From Phaseolus vulgaris (lineage: Eukaryota; Streptophyta; Magnoliopsida; Fabales; Fabaceae): a stretch of 64,000 nucleotides of DNA. The stretch covers positions 34,308,763 to 34,372,762 of the forward strand of contig NC_023756.2 of the NCBI RefSeq assembly GCF_000499845.2. Reading direction: 5' to 3'. Numbering within the stretch: position 1 is the first letter of the stretch; the number at the start of each line of letters is the position of its first letter. The notes beneath the pieces are model-generated. The model did no database searches, was not told the DNA's origin, and saw nothing but the letters and a program-made list of their open reading frames with translations. The position numbers and the translations under genes were made by a program. Below are positions 12,970 to 22,772 of the stretch, piece after piece.

Positions 12970-13974
12970 ATGAGAAAGATGAGAAGCAACCGTTCAAGTC
13001 CCGTTGTGCCAGTCGCTACAGAAGGCGCCATGACCATGGCGCAGATGGTGGAGATCATGCGCGCGCTGCAGGCGAATGTGGAGGCCTCGCGCGTAGAGCA
13101 AGCGAAGATGCATGAAGACCTGGTCGCCTCTCGGGCCAGGAATGAAGAGCTCAGCAAAGTGACTGAGGAATTGCGTCAAGCTCTTCAGGAGCAGAAAGGA
13201 CGCCCAGCTGTTGAAGAGGTCGCGCCGTCGTCGCCACCTCGCGTTTTCCCTATGCCGTTTGCTCAGGCGATCATAGACACGCCTATTCCTGCGAGCGTAG
13301 TACAAGTGAAAGCTTCTTTCACCGGCGTGGAGGACCCTGAGGCGCATCTCAGCACGTTCCACACGCAGATGATGCTGTCAGGAGGCTCAGATGCTGTGTA
13401 TTGCAAGATGTTTGTAAGCACGCTCCAGGGAACAGCGCTGTAATGGTTTGTGAGCTTGCCTACAGGTCACATAACCAACTTTCAGCAGTTTTCGAAGCTT
13501 TTCGTCGAGCAGTACATTGTGAACAAGGCGCCACCTAGGGTGTCTTATGACCTGTTCGACATAAGGCAATACCAGGGAGAGTCCCTCAGGGACTATCTGA
13601 ATCGTTTTGGAGCACAGATGGTCCGCTCGCCTGCTAAAGACGAGGAGATGCTGGTATACGCCTTTAAAAAGGGCGTGCTGCCGGGACCTTTCTGTGAGGC
13701 GCTGATTAGGGCTCACCCCGCCACGTTTGCTGAAGTTAGGCGACTTGCGGTGGCCCACATCGCCGACGAGAGTGAGGTCGTCGAGAAGAGAGGGAGCGTG
13801 GCCCCTGCTAGGCCACGAGCCCAGACCAGGATCCAGCCGCAGAGGGTGCTGGAGGCGATGGCGGCCATGAAGGATCAAAGGACTCGCCATCCTTATGATC
13901 CGAGGAGGAACAAGGGAAGTGGCCCAGGACGCCCCAGGGAGTATAATCGCCCACCAAAGCACAAGTTTGTCACA
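12970..13974 (+). pseudogene. Tat gag, one premature stop, split by an LTR
   Basis: It starts at MRKMRSNRSS, the same start as in A. It has a coiled-coil-like N-terminus and the retrotransposon gag domain (GVEDPEAHLSTFHTQMMLSG, near 13330). A TAA at 13441-13443 interrupts the frame where A has a Glu codon; the same frame then continues to 13974 (PPKHKFV), where an inverted CRM-like LTR is inserted. The coding sequence resumes at 15026. Confidence 0.85.
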
Positions 13975-15025
13975 TGATGTGATTCCACTAGCACAATTAG
14001 AATGATTCTTGACATTCTTAGGAATCATCTTGAGTTGGTTAAGAGATAGGCACTTTATCATAGAAATGGATCAAGGTTCTATGAACAAGAACTCACCAAA
14101 ACTAGTGCCAAAACACAAACTCATATAGAAGTTCCAATTATTGTCAAATTGAACCGAACAAAAAGGCACAAAAGCTAAGCAAACTGAAATAGAAAGCTGG
14201 AAATTGAATTGTACCGAACAAAAAGCTGGAAAATGAAGAAGAAAGATGAAGAACAGCAAGGCATAAAGAAAGAACCGAAGCAACACAAATTAAGCTGAAA
14301 CTGCCGAACCAAATTCAACAAGGAAATAAGCTAAGACAAGGAAATAACAAAAGAAGAAAGGAAGGAGAAGAGAGTGCTCATGAAGATGGATGTATGGTTG
14401 GATGATCACGCCACTAGAAGGATGGTTGCTCCTAGATGAATGTGCTGCTGCACTTGAGGACACCATGGATCCTTCAAGATAAGACTAGAGAAGAAGGCTC
14501 AAAAGCTCTCCAATGATCACTCAAAATTTGAGTATAGTTTCTTTTCTCTAAAATTCAAATCTGAAATTTACAAAGAGAGCACCTCTATTTATAGCCTAAG
14601 GTGATGAAATGTAAGCTACACAAATTCAAAAACTCCCTCCTAAAAAGCTTCTAGATATGGTGCCTAAAACAATGCATGAGGAAGGTGTGACCTCTTCCTT
14701 CACTTTGACACCTCCTTTTCTAGTCCTACACCTATCTACTAACACACCCCCCTAAGACTCCTAACTAAAGACTAAAAGATGCTTTAACAATAGAGGTTTC
14801 TAATGTTTCCCTCTAAGCACCTTCAAACAAAATTCTTTATTATTTAAAACTTGGCCTTGCCCTTCATAGGATGGACTTGGGCTTGGGCTTGGGCTTTGGG
14901 CTTGGGCCTCTCTTTATTTTATGTCTTCTTTTAATTTTGAGAAGACTAGAAGGAAGAACTTCAAGTGTGATGGTGAATTGCCTCTTCCTTCATTAATAAA
15001 AACCTCCTTTACTTGACTCTCATCA
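13975..15025 (-). repeat. Inverted CRM-like LTR inside Tat gag
   Basis: Read on the minus strand, it begins TGATGAGAGTCAAG and ends GTGGAATCACATCA, 1051 bp, with the layout of element C's LTR: AAGCCCAAGCCC-type coding start, AGAGGGAAACATTAGA box, TATAAATAGAGG and the TGTTCGGT-rich 3' part. It has no internal region, so it is a solo LTR. The flanks (..TCACA / GCGGA..) show no duplication, and about 8 bp of gag are missing compared with A. Confidence 0.8.
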
Positions 15026-18000
15026 GCGGATCTGATCGCCATTCCCAACACAGTAGCCAGGCTTAAGGCGCCTGAGAAAGTGAGCGACAAGGTGTTAGGA
15101 CCAAAACCAGACGCCTGGTGTGAGTTCCACCAAAGTTTTGGTCACACCGTTGATTCGTGTTTGGCCCTAGGATACCAGCTCGACGACCTGGTCAAGAGCG
15201 GTTTCTTGAATGATTACCTGCTGGACAAGAGGACGGGAGGTGCGTCGAGCTCCCAGCCGGCGAGTGGCGAGATTCAGCAGCACGAGATGCCCACTCATGG
15301 CGAGATCCACACCATCGCTGGAGGATTCTCGGGTGGTGGATGCACTGCGTCACAGAGGAAGAAATATGCAAGGTCTGTGATGACGGTGGACATGTTCGAG
15401 GTCCACTCACCAGATGTGGACATCACGTTCACGAAAGAAGATCTCAGGGACGTTGTGCCTCACGACAACGATCCCATAGTTATCTCGCTTGTCACAACGG
15501 GAAGGAAAGTCCACCGGGTGCTAGTGGACCAAGGAAGCTCGGCAGATGTGATGTTCTGGCCGACTTTCACGCAGTTGCAACTACCCCTTGACCAGCTAAG
15601 ACCCTATGGAGGGTGCTTGTATGGGTTCGCTGGCGATCAGGTGGAGGTCAGGGGGTACATAGAGCTAAGAACTACGTTCGCGGATGAGGCGGGCTCGAGG
15701 ACGGAGAAAATCAAGTACCTCGTTGTGAATGCCCCCTCCGCGTATAACATTCTGTTGGGAAGGCCAACACTCAATAGAATAGGAGCTGTGCCCTCGACCA
15801 GGCACATGAAGGTGAAGCTGCCATCAATGGAGGGGGTGGTGATCACCATCAAATCTGACCAGAAGGAAGCGAAGAAGTGCTATGAGAATAGCCTGAAGAA
15901 TAAGAGGTCAGTAAGTTACATCACCACGACGCCGCCTCCTGGTGTGAAGCCTAAGCTAACAGAATGGCGAGTTGTTGATGCGGCGATGGAGGAGGCCGCC
16001 GGAGGCGATGTCACCATGGTGGAGGCTGAGGTTGAGGGAGAGAGCGCCAGATGGGAGGAAGAGGCGAGGAAACGCCCAGAGGAAGCGAGGGAATTGGGAA
16101 TCGCCAGGGCGGTGATCGCCAGGGAAGCCAGACCCAAACCCGTCGAGGAGTGGCTCGAAAGGGAGATCGGGGGAAAGGTCTTCAAGCTGGGAAGATCTCT
16201 GGAGGCTGGGCTCCAAGACCAGATCGCCAAGGTGATAGAACGACATCTGGATGCTTTTGCATGGTCTGCTTCAGACATGCCAGGAATAGACCCCGACTTC
16301 TTGTGCCACCATTTAGCAATGGACAACCAGGTCAGACTAGTGCGGCAGAGAAGAAGGAAATTTAACGAGGAGAGGAGGCAGGCGATCAGGGATGAATCGA
16401 AGAAGCTCCTCGCTGAGTGGTTGGCTAACGTCGTACTGGTGAAGAAGAGCAATGGGAAGTGGCGCATGTGCGTCGACTTCACTGACCTGAACAAGGCTTG
16501 CCCAAAGGATTCGTACCCTTTGCCAAGCATAGATGCCCTGGTCGACAGTGCAGCAGGGTGCAAGTTGCTGAGCTTTCTGGACGCCTTCTCTGGGTATAAT
16601 CAGATAAAGATGCATCCTATGGATGAAGAGAAAAATGCCTTCATGACTGAGAGGTCGTGCTACTGTTACAAAGTGATGCCCTTCGGGCTGAAGAATGCGG
16701 GGGCCACGTACAAAAGATTGATGGATAAGGTACTTGCACCAATGCTGGGAAGGAATGTGCAAGCGTACGTAGATGATATGGTCGTGACCTCGCCAGAAAA
16801 GAGCAAGCACGTTGCGGATCTGGAGGAGTTGTTCACCACAATCGCCAAGTTCAGATTAAAGCTGAACCCCGAGAAGTGCCTTTTTGGCGTGGAGGCAGGG
16901 AAGTTCTTGGGATTCCTCTTAACTGAAAGAGGAATAGAGGCAAATCCTGATAAGTGTGCTGCAATTTTGGCGATGAGGAGCCCGGCTACCGTGAAGGAGG
17001 TGCAACAACTTACAGGTCGGATGGCCGCCCTGTCTCGTTTTGTATCGGCTAGTGGAGAGAAGGGCCACCTGTACTTCCAGTGTTTAAGGCAAAACAATAA
17101 GTTTGTCTGGACGAAGGAGTGTGAAGAGGCCTTCGTCAAGCTTAAAGAGTACCTGGCGAGCCCGCCGGTTTTGTGCAAACCGTTGGTGGGAACCCCTCTC
17201 AGGTTGTATTTTGCTATGACTGAGAGGGCGGTGAGTGCGGTGCTCGCCCAAGATCAAGACCAGGCTCAGAAGCCTATTTATTTCGTCAGCAAGGTGCTGC
17301 AAGGCCCGGAGGTGAGGTACCAGGCCTTGGAGAAAGCTGCACTGGCTGTACTGTTTTCGGAGAGGAGGTTGCGCCACTATTTTCACAGTTTTACAGTGCT
17401 GGTGATGACCGACTTGCCCATCCAGAAAGTCCTGAAGAAGCCTGACGTAGCTGGGAGAATGGTGAAGTGGGCGGTGGAGCTGTCAGAGTTCGACATCAAA
17501 TATGAGCCCCAAGGTCCGATCAAGGGGCAGATCTTCGCTGACTTTGTGGTCGAGCTCTCGTCAGAAGCAGCACGAGTTGAAGGAGAGGACTTTCGTTGGG
17601 TGCTCTCGGTGGACGAATCGTCAAACCAGCAGGGTAGCGGTGCTGGGGTCATTCTAGAAGGGCCCAACGACGTGCTGATAGAATAGTCCCTGAGGTTTGC
17701 CTTCAAAGCCAGCAACAATCAAGCAGAGTATGAGGCGTTGATCGCCGGAATCTTGCTGGCTAAGGAGATGGGACCTAGGGTGCTGATGGCCAAGAGTGAC
17801 TCGTTATTAGTCACGGGACAAGTAACAGGCGAGTTCCAGGCCAAGGATCCACAAATGGCAGCTTACTTGGAGTATGTGCAGGAATTGAAGAGTTCCTTTG
17901 TCTCATTTGAAGTGGTGCATGTGCCCAGAGAGCAGAATGCCCGAGCAGACTTGCTAGCTAAGCTCGCCAGTTCGGGCAAGGGGGGTAGGCAAAGGACAGT

Positions 18001-18401
18001 GATCCAAGAAACTCTGAAGACGCCTAGAGCATTTGTGGCAGATCACCTGGTTCTTCAGATAAGCAAGTCGACGGAGAAAGCGGCGAGGAGTCACAGGTCC
18101 TTGACTCAGGAGACCTTGAGATCGCCGAGAATAAGAGCATGTCGGGGGGAGAGGGTGAACATGACGCAGGTTTGCGCGACGCATGAGCCAGACACATGGA
18201 TAACACAGTACCAGCGCTGCCTGGCAGATGGCCTTCTCCCGCTGGATCCTACGGAGGCTAGGAAGATAAAGAAGAACTCCAGCAAGTTCACCATGATTGA
18301 CAGCGAGTTGTACAGATTTGGGTTCACACACCCACTCCTAGAATGTGTGCACGGAGAAAAATGTACAAGAATTATGGCCGAGCTCCATGAAGGGATATGT
18401 G
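15026..18401 (+). pseudogene. Tat pol: protease, RT, dual RNase H; truncated
   Basis: The frame is open from 15026 (end of gag, with the Cys/His motif CEFHQSFGHTVDSC) through the protease VLVDQGSSADV, RT with AYVDDMV (near 16766), a gypsy RNase H and the start of a second RNase H. A TAG at 17684-17686 (CAG in A) stops it, and the frame then runs on to 18401. Near 16411, 30 bp are missing in frame compared with A, removing ten residues just before the first RT motif. Integrase is deleted. Confidence 0.88.
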
Positions 18402-18591
18402 TATAAACAACCGATTATTTCGAAGAAACAACCGATTTTTTTTCTAGTATTACAGTTTTTGCTTGCTGTTTTGGCTAACTGAATTGCTGAATCAATTGGT
18501 TTCTGAAATAAATTCATTCTAGCTTTGAAAAGTTTGCGAAAACCCCTTTAAACCATTCACCCCCTCTAGTTTAAAGCCATCTTTTCTAACA
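18402..18591 (+). repeat. 5' LTR of copia copy 1, right end
   Basis: Matches 23725-23916 of the 3' LTR and ends TTTTCTAACA. The part of the LTR between 11400 and this point (equivalent to about 23073-23725) is deleted. It is followed by the primer site and leader of the element. Confidence 0.88.
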
Positions 18592-18651
18592 ATCGGCATC
18601 AAGAGCTTGGTTCTTGAAAGTCATTCAAGTTGATCCTAAAATCTTTTTAAA

Positions 18652-20363
18652 ATGGCTGATAGACTACCGTTTGGGGAAGGTGCCTCAATAAACAGACCAC
18701 CCTTGTTTTGTGGTTTGAATTACTAGTTTTGGAAAGTTAGAATGAAAATATTTATGGAATCTCTTGACAAAGGAATTTGGGATGCAATTGAAAATGGTCC
18801 TTTTATCCCAAAGTTTGAAAAAAGATGGTTTTGTCATTGAGAAGCCACGGTCTCAATGGACTGATGCAGAAAGTAAAAAGGCCAAATTCGATTGCATTGC
18901 CAAAAATATTATAACCTCTGCTTTAAATCCCGATGAGTTTTTCAGGGTCTCACAATGCAAATCATCAAAAGAAATGTTGGATACTTTGGAAGTCACTCAT
19001 GAAGGAACAAATGAGGTGAAAAGAGCTAGAAAGCATGCTCTCATCCAAGAGTATGAGATGTTTAGAATGCTGAAAGGTGAAACAATAGCTGAAGTGCAGA
19101 AAAGGTTTACACACATCATCAATCACCTTATGAACCTAGACAAGACGTTTGACAAAGAAGAGCTGAACATCAAGATCTTGAAATGTCTTGATAGAGCATG
19201 ACAACCAAAGGTAACTGCTATTTCCGAATCTAAGGATCTAACATCATTAAGTGTTGCTTCTTTGTTTGGAAAGCTTAGGGAACATGAGCTATAGATGAAT
19301 AGACTCAATGTTCAAGAGAGTGAAGGTAAGCACACAAGGAGCATAGCCTTGAAAGCATCCAAACATAAGGGAAAGCAAGATTCAAGTGATGATAGTGATG
19401 AGGAAAATCTAAGTTTTCTGTCAAGAAAATTCAGCAAATTTCTAAAGAGAAACCGCAACAAAGACAACAACAAGGATAGGTATGGAAACAAGAAACCCAA
19501 TGAATTTAATTCAAATAACTATAGTTGTTTTGGTTGTGGTGAGCAAGGTCACATAAAGGCAGATTGTTCCAACAAGAGCAAAGAGAAAAAGACAAGCTAC
19601 AAGGAGAAGAAAGACAAGACAAAAAAAGCCTACATTGCTTGGGATGAAAATGAGGTGTCATCATCAAGTTCTTCATCAAGTGAAGATGAAAAAGCCAACA
19701 TATGCTTAGTAGCTGAGGATGATGATGATTCTTGCAGTTCAAGTGAGGTAAGTTCAAAACTATAGTGAATTGCTTGAAGCTTTTCAAGAAACTCATGATG
19801 AAGGTAATAGATTGGTTCTTTCTAACAACCGATTGAAAGATTTTAACAGTGGGCTTGAAAAGAAAGTTAAATCACTTGAAGAGGATATGAGAAAAGCAAA
19901 AAGTGATTTTGAAAAACTGGAAAATCATTTCAAAAATGCCTCTTGCAAGTGTGATACTCTCATTTGCACAAATTGTGAAAATCTTGAGAAAAAGGTTCAC
20001 TATCTTGTTGAAACTGTGGACAAGCTTTCAAAAGGGAAATCAAACTTTGAGAATGTCTTGGCATCTCAAAGCTGTGTTTTTGGAAAGGTTGGTTTAGGCT
20101 TCAATCCACAGAACAAGCAAGATAGGTTTTCAAAAAGTTTTTTAAGAAAATTAGAAAAGCAACCGATTGTTAAGCCGAAACAACCGGTTATTACATGCTT
20201 TAATTGCATGAAGTAAGGTCACTCTGTTAGATTCTGTAAAATTAGAAAATATTATGTTCCTAAAGGTCTTATGAAATCGATTCCAAAGGGATGTGATGTT
20301 TCTAACAGCAAAGAAAAGCCAAGTGGACCCAAATTTGTAAGGGGACCAAATCTTGCAACTTGA
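18652..20363 (+). pseudogene. Copia-type gag (UBN2-like) of copy 1, multiply broken
   Basis: It starts MADRLPFGEGASINRPPLF and matches the copy-2 gag at 60908 along its length. It shows a UBN2-type gag core (IITSALNPDEFFRVSQC, LEVTHEGTNEVKRARK, EYEMFRMLKGETIAEV), Lys-rich linkers, a first zinc knuckle CFGCGEQGHIKADC (near 19527), a Ser-rich acidic segment, a coiled coil and a second knuckle starting CFNCMK (near 20198). Breaks: TAG near 18724, a shift near 18820, TGA at 19199, TAG near 19292, a deletion near 19757 and TAA at 20214. The Gag would package RNA but cannot be made in full here. Confidence 0.85.
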
Positions 20364-21159
20364 ATTTGTTTATGCAGGAAAAATTAAGAGAAAAAGAAGA
20401 ACTGAGCCATCTGATCAAGCTGTTGAAGAAAAAGGCAGTCATTGAAGCTGAATCAATGCTATGCAAAAGATCAAAACAGTGAAAAGAAGATTTCTTGATC
20501 AACAAGCAATTGGCTCATTGAAGAAACAACACAAGGATAAGACCTTCCTTTATTTGTTCTCAATTTCTGTTTCAAAGTTCTTTCTTATGATTAATTTTTC
20601 TATTAATAAATGTCATGTGCTTTAATCTGTTTCTGTTTATGGTTAAAAATTTCAAAATCAAGTTTTTAACTGCTGCAGAAAAACAACCGATTGTTTCTTC
20701 GAAACAACCGATTGTTTTGAGTCTGACAGCACTGTGAAGAAATTGATTTAATTGCTTTTTGAAATTCTATCCGTTGCAGATCAATTTCAAAGGGAGAATC
20801 TTGGTCAAAGGATCTGTGCTGAAAGCTGTGCATGTTCAGAAAGAAGTTACAATAGTCATAAAGGAATATATTCCAAAATCTTGGAAATTCAAGAGTCTTA
20901 ATGACTAGTCAAAGATCACATGTGAAGACCATGTGATTTTCAGCTTTTTCTGACATTTTCTGTGCAGAACAGAGTCAAGTCCTCTCTCTGAAAATCAGGT
21001 ACCCATTGAATGAAATTAAATTCAATTTGATTCTCTTACTGCTATAAAATCAGGTCCAGATTTCTTCCAACAAGAACAACCAATTGCAACATCTCTTGCA
21101 ATATCTCTTGCACCATCTCTTGCAAAAATTATGTGAAGTGAGTTTTTGTCTCTGCTCTC
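20364..21159 (+). other. Gag-ORF2 spacer with no pol
   Basis: No protease, integrase or RT similarity in any frame. It contains a paired quasi-palindrome (20680-20717) and three pyrimidine-AG sites that recur at matching places in copy 2: TATGCAG 20371-20377, TTGCAG 20774-20779 and TGTGCAG 20961-20967. These could be splice acceptors for an ORF2 message. The spacer is about 0.8 kb in both copies, so the lack of pol belongs to the family and is not damage to one copy. Confidence 0.7.
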
Positions 21160-22362
21160 ATGGAATCAACCCCTCCCACCTCTAAAAGAATCAAAACCAA
21201 AGCTGTAAGGTCTGAAGGAAGGCTTGAAAGCTGGTTTTCTAGTGACACCGATCTCATTGAGAAGTATAGGTATGAAACAAGTGTCAAGAAGATAAACAAC
21301 CCCAAGGTTGTGTGCTTTGATTGGCTGAAAAGTCAAAAGCTTGACAAAGTGAGGAGGCTTCTCAAGGACCAATCACTCAGAAAATTTCTGGAGCTAAAAG
21401 GGAACATCTATCCAGACTTGGTGAGGGTATTCTACACCAACTTGAAGTTTGAGGGAAACAACCTAGTTTCTCATGTGAAAGGTGTGGAAATGGAGATAAC
21501 TCATGAGGTTTGGGCTGCAGTTGCTGGGCTTAAGTTCTCTGGTCTGAGAATCAACAAGGGAAACCTTGGTGTGGTGGAAGATTTTAAAAAAATCCAGTTC
21601 TACAAAAGTTGCTTGAAGAACAATCAATCTCAAGTTAGCACATGCTCGGTTGGAGGTTTGAAGCTTGATGAGAGGTTGCTTGCTCTCATTGTAACTTGGA
21701 TTCTAACTCCAAGGGGGAGTAATCACTCTGTGTTGACTGAAGAAGATCTGGTTTACATCTTCTGCATAACTAAGAAAGTGAAGATCAATTGGATTCACAT
21801 AATCAAAGAACATATGCAAAAAGCCATGAGGTTAGAAGATTACCACTATCCCTATGCTGTTTTAATATCTAAGTTTCTACTCTATTTTGAAGTTAATCTT
21901 GAAGATGAAACTTCTGAGCTGGTCAAGTCAACTCAAGAGTTGAACAGTGGATCACTCATCAAGATGGGCTTTACAAAAGTAGGTGGAAAGTGGATAAGTA
22001 AGGATGGTGATCATGGTGCCTCATCTAGTGGTGCTGCTCATCTAGAACAAGATGAACCTGCTGATATGGATGTTCAACATGAAGATCCAACTGGAGATTT
22101 TCAAGATGCAGGGCCTAGTGCTGCTGATGGATATCAAAGAGAAAGAATGTCAACCATGTCATCTTTTGAAAGACAAATGATGAATAGGCTAGTAAGCTTT
22201 GCTGAAAATCAAAGGAGCCTTCATGATCTCTGTGTTAGTAACTTCCAGAGGATTGACACAAGGTTTGACAACATGGATGCAAGGTTTATGACTCTGGATG
22301 AACAGATTGAAGCTGTCCAGAATCAAATCTTTGATCTTCAGTTTGCTGATGAAGAAGAATGA
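21160..22362 (+). CDS. ORF2 of the non-autonomous copia family, intact, 400 aa
   Basis: An unbroken frame between gag and the 3' LTR, where some SIRE-like elements carry an extra or env-like ORF. No signal peptide or membrane segment is visible, which argues against an envelope protein. Residues 1-20 are basic (KRIKTKAVR). Residues 20-270 look globular, with KFLELKGNIYPDLVRVFYTN and SHVKGVEMEITHEVWAAVAG. This resembles the uncharacterised 'putative plant transposon protein' families by recall; no search was made. Residues 275-330 are acidic and disordered, and 335-395 form a helical, coiled-coil-like tail. The function is unknown. It is intact while its gag is ruined. Copy 2 has a broken version at 63442. 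Confidence 0.75.
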   Translation: MESTPPTSKRIKTKAVRSEGRLESWFSSDTDLIEKYRYETSVKKINNPKVVCFDWLKSQKLDKVRRLLKDQSLRKFLELKGNIYPDLVRVFYTNLKFEGNNLVSHVKGVEMEITHEVWAAVAGLKFSGLRINKGNLGVVEDFKKIQFYKSCLKNNQSQVSTCSVGGLKLDERLLALIVTWILTPRGSNHSVLTEEDLVYIFCITKKVKINWIHIIKEHMQKAMRLEDYHYPYAVLISKFLLYFEVNLEDETSELVKSTQELNSGSLIKMGFTKVGGKWISKDGDHGASSSGAAHLEQDEPADMDVQHEDPTGDFQDAGPSAADGYQRERMSTMSSFERQMMNRLVSFAENQRSLHDLCVSNFQRIDTRFDNMDARFMTLDEQIEAVQNQIFDLQFADEEE

Positions 22363-22772
22363 AGGAAAAACAACCGATTGGTCATTGAAACAATTGATTG
22401 TTTTTGGCTGTTCTTTTCTGGTTTTAAAATTTCTTTCCTTCTGCTATTGCTGGTTTATTCTGATGTAATGGAAACAATATCTTGTTTTATATCTTATCTT
22501 TGTCTATTTGTGAAGACAAATAGGGGGAGATATATGCTGTGTTTTCAGTTTGTTTAAGTTTCTGTTTTTCAAGTTGTTTAAAACAGTTTGGGGTAATATG
22601 TATTTTGGTTGGTTCTGATATTAACTGTTTTAAGCTTTAAATGTTTATCTGCATGCTAACAGAATATCAGAAGTTCAATGTATTGCTCAAAGTTCTATTG
22701 CAGGAATTGCTTCATATTTAATCAGGTACAACACAAACATCAGGGATTTGTCTTCATCAAATAGGGGGAGAT
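22363..22772 (+). other. 3' untranslated region with two polypurine tracts
   Basis: It contains a quasi-palindrome pair (22366-22405). The tract CAAATAGGGGGAGAT appears at 22517-22531 and again at 22758-22772, directly against the 3' LTR; the second is the expected plus-strand primer. The first is an extra copy about 240 bp upstream. Confidence 0.7.

Larger units (their letters stand above)
11401..18401 (+). mobile_element. Tat-lineage gypsy element (relative of A), 3' half deleted
   Basis: A complete 5' LTR, a degenerate primer site (12348-12370), gag and pol, inserted in the 5' LTR of the copia element; the AGTAA at 11396-11400 is the left target site. Pol is cut at 18401, inside the region before the integrase zinc finger, and joins directly to a later part of the host LTR. 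The 3' half of this element and about 0.65 kb of the host LTR were therefore lost in one deletion. Confidence 0.88.

Noticed and set aside
15916..16563. Long minus-strand frame (215 codons) opposite Tat pol, with similar ones at 13387-14061 and 16666-17178
   Set aside because: Shadows of the conserved pol and gag frames on the other strand; composition follows the codon pattern of the sense gene and no known domain is seen.
21160..22362. Considered as a host gene captured by chance between elements
   Set aside because: It lies between a copia gag and a polypurine tract plus LTR, and a second, diverged copy sits at the same place in another insertion of the family.
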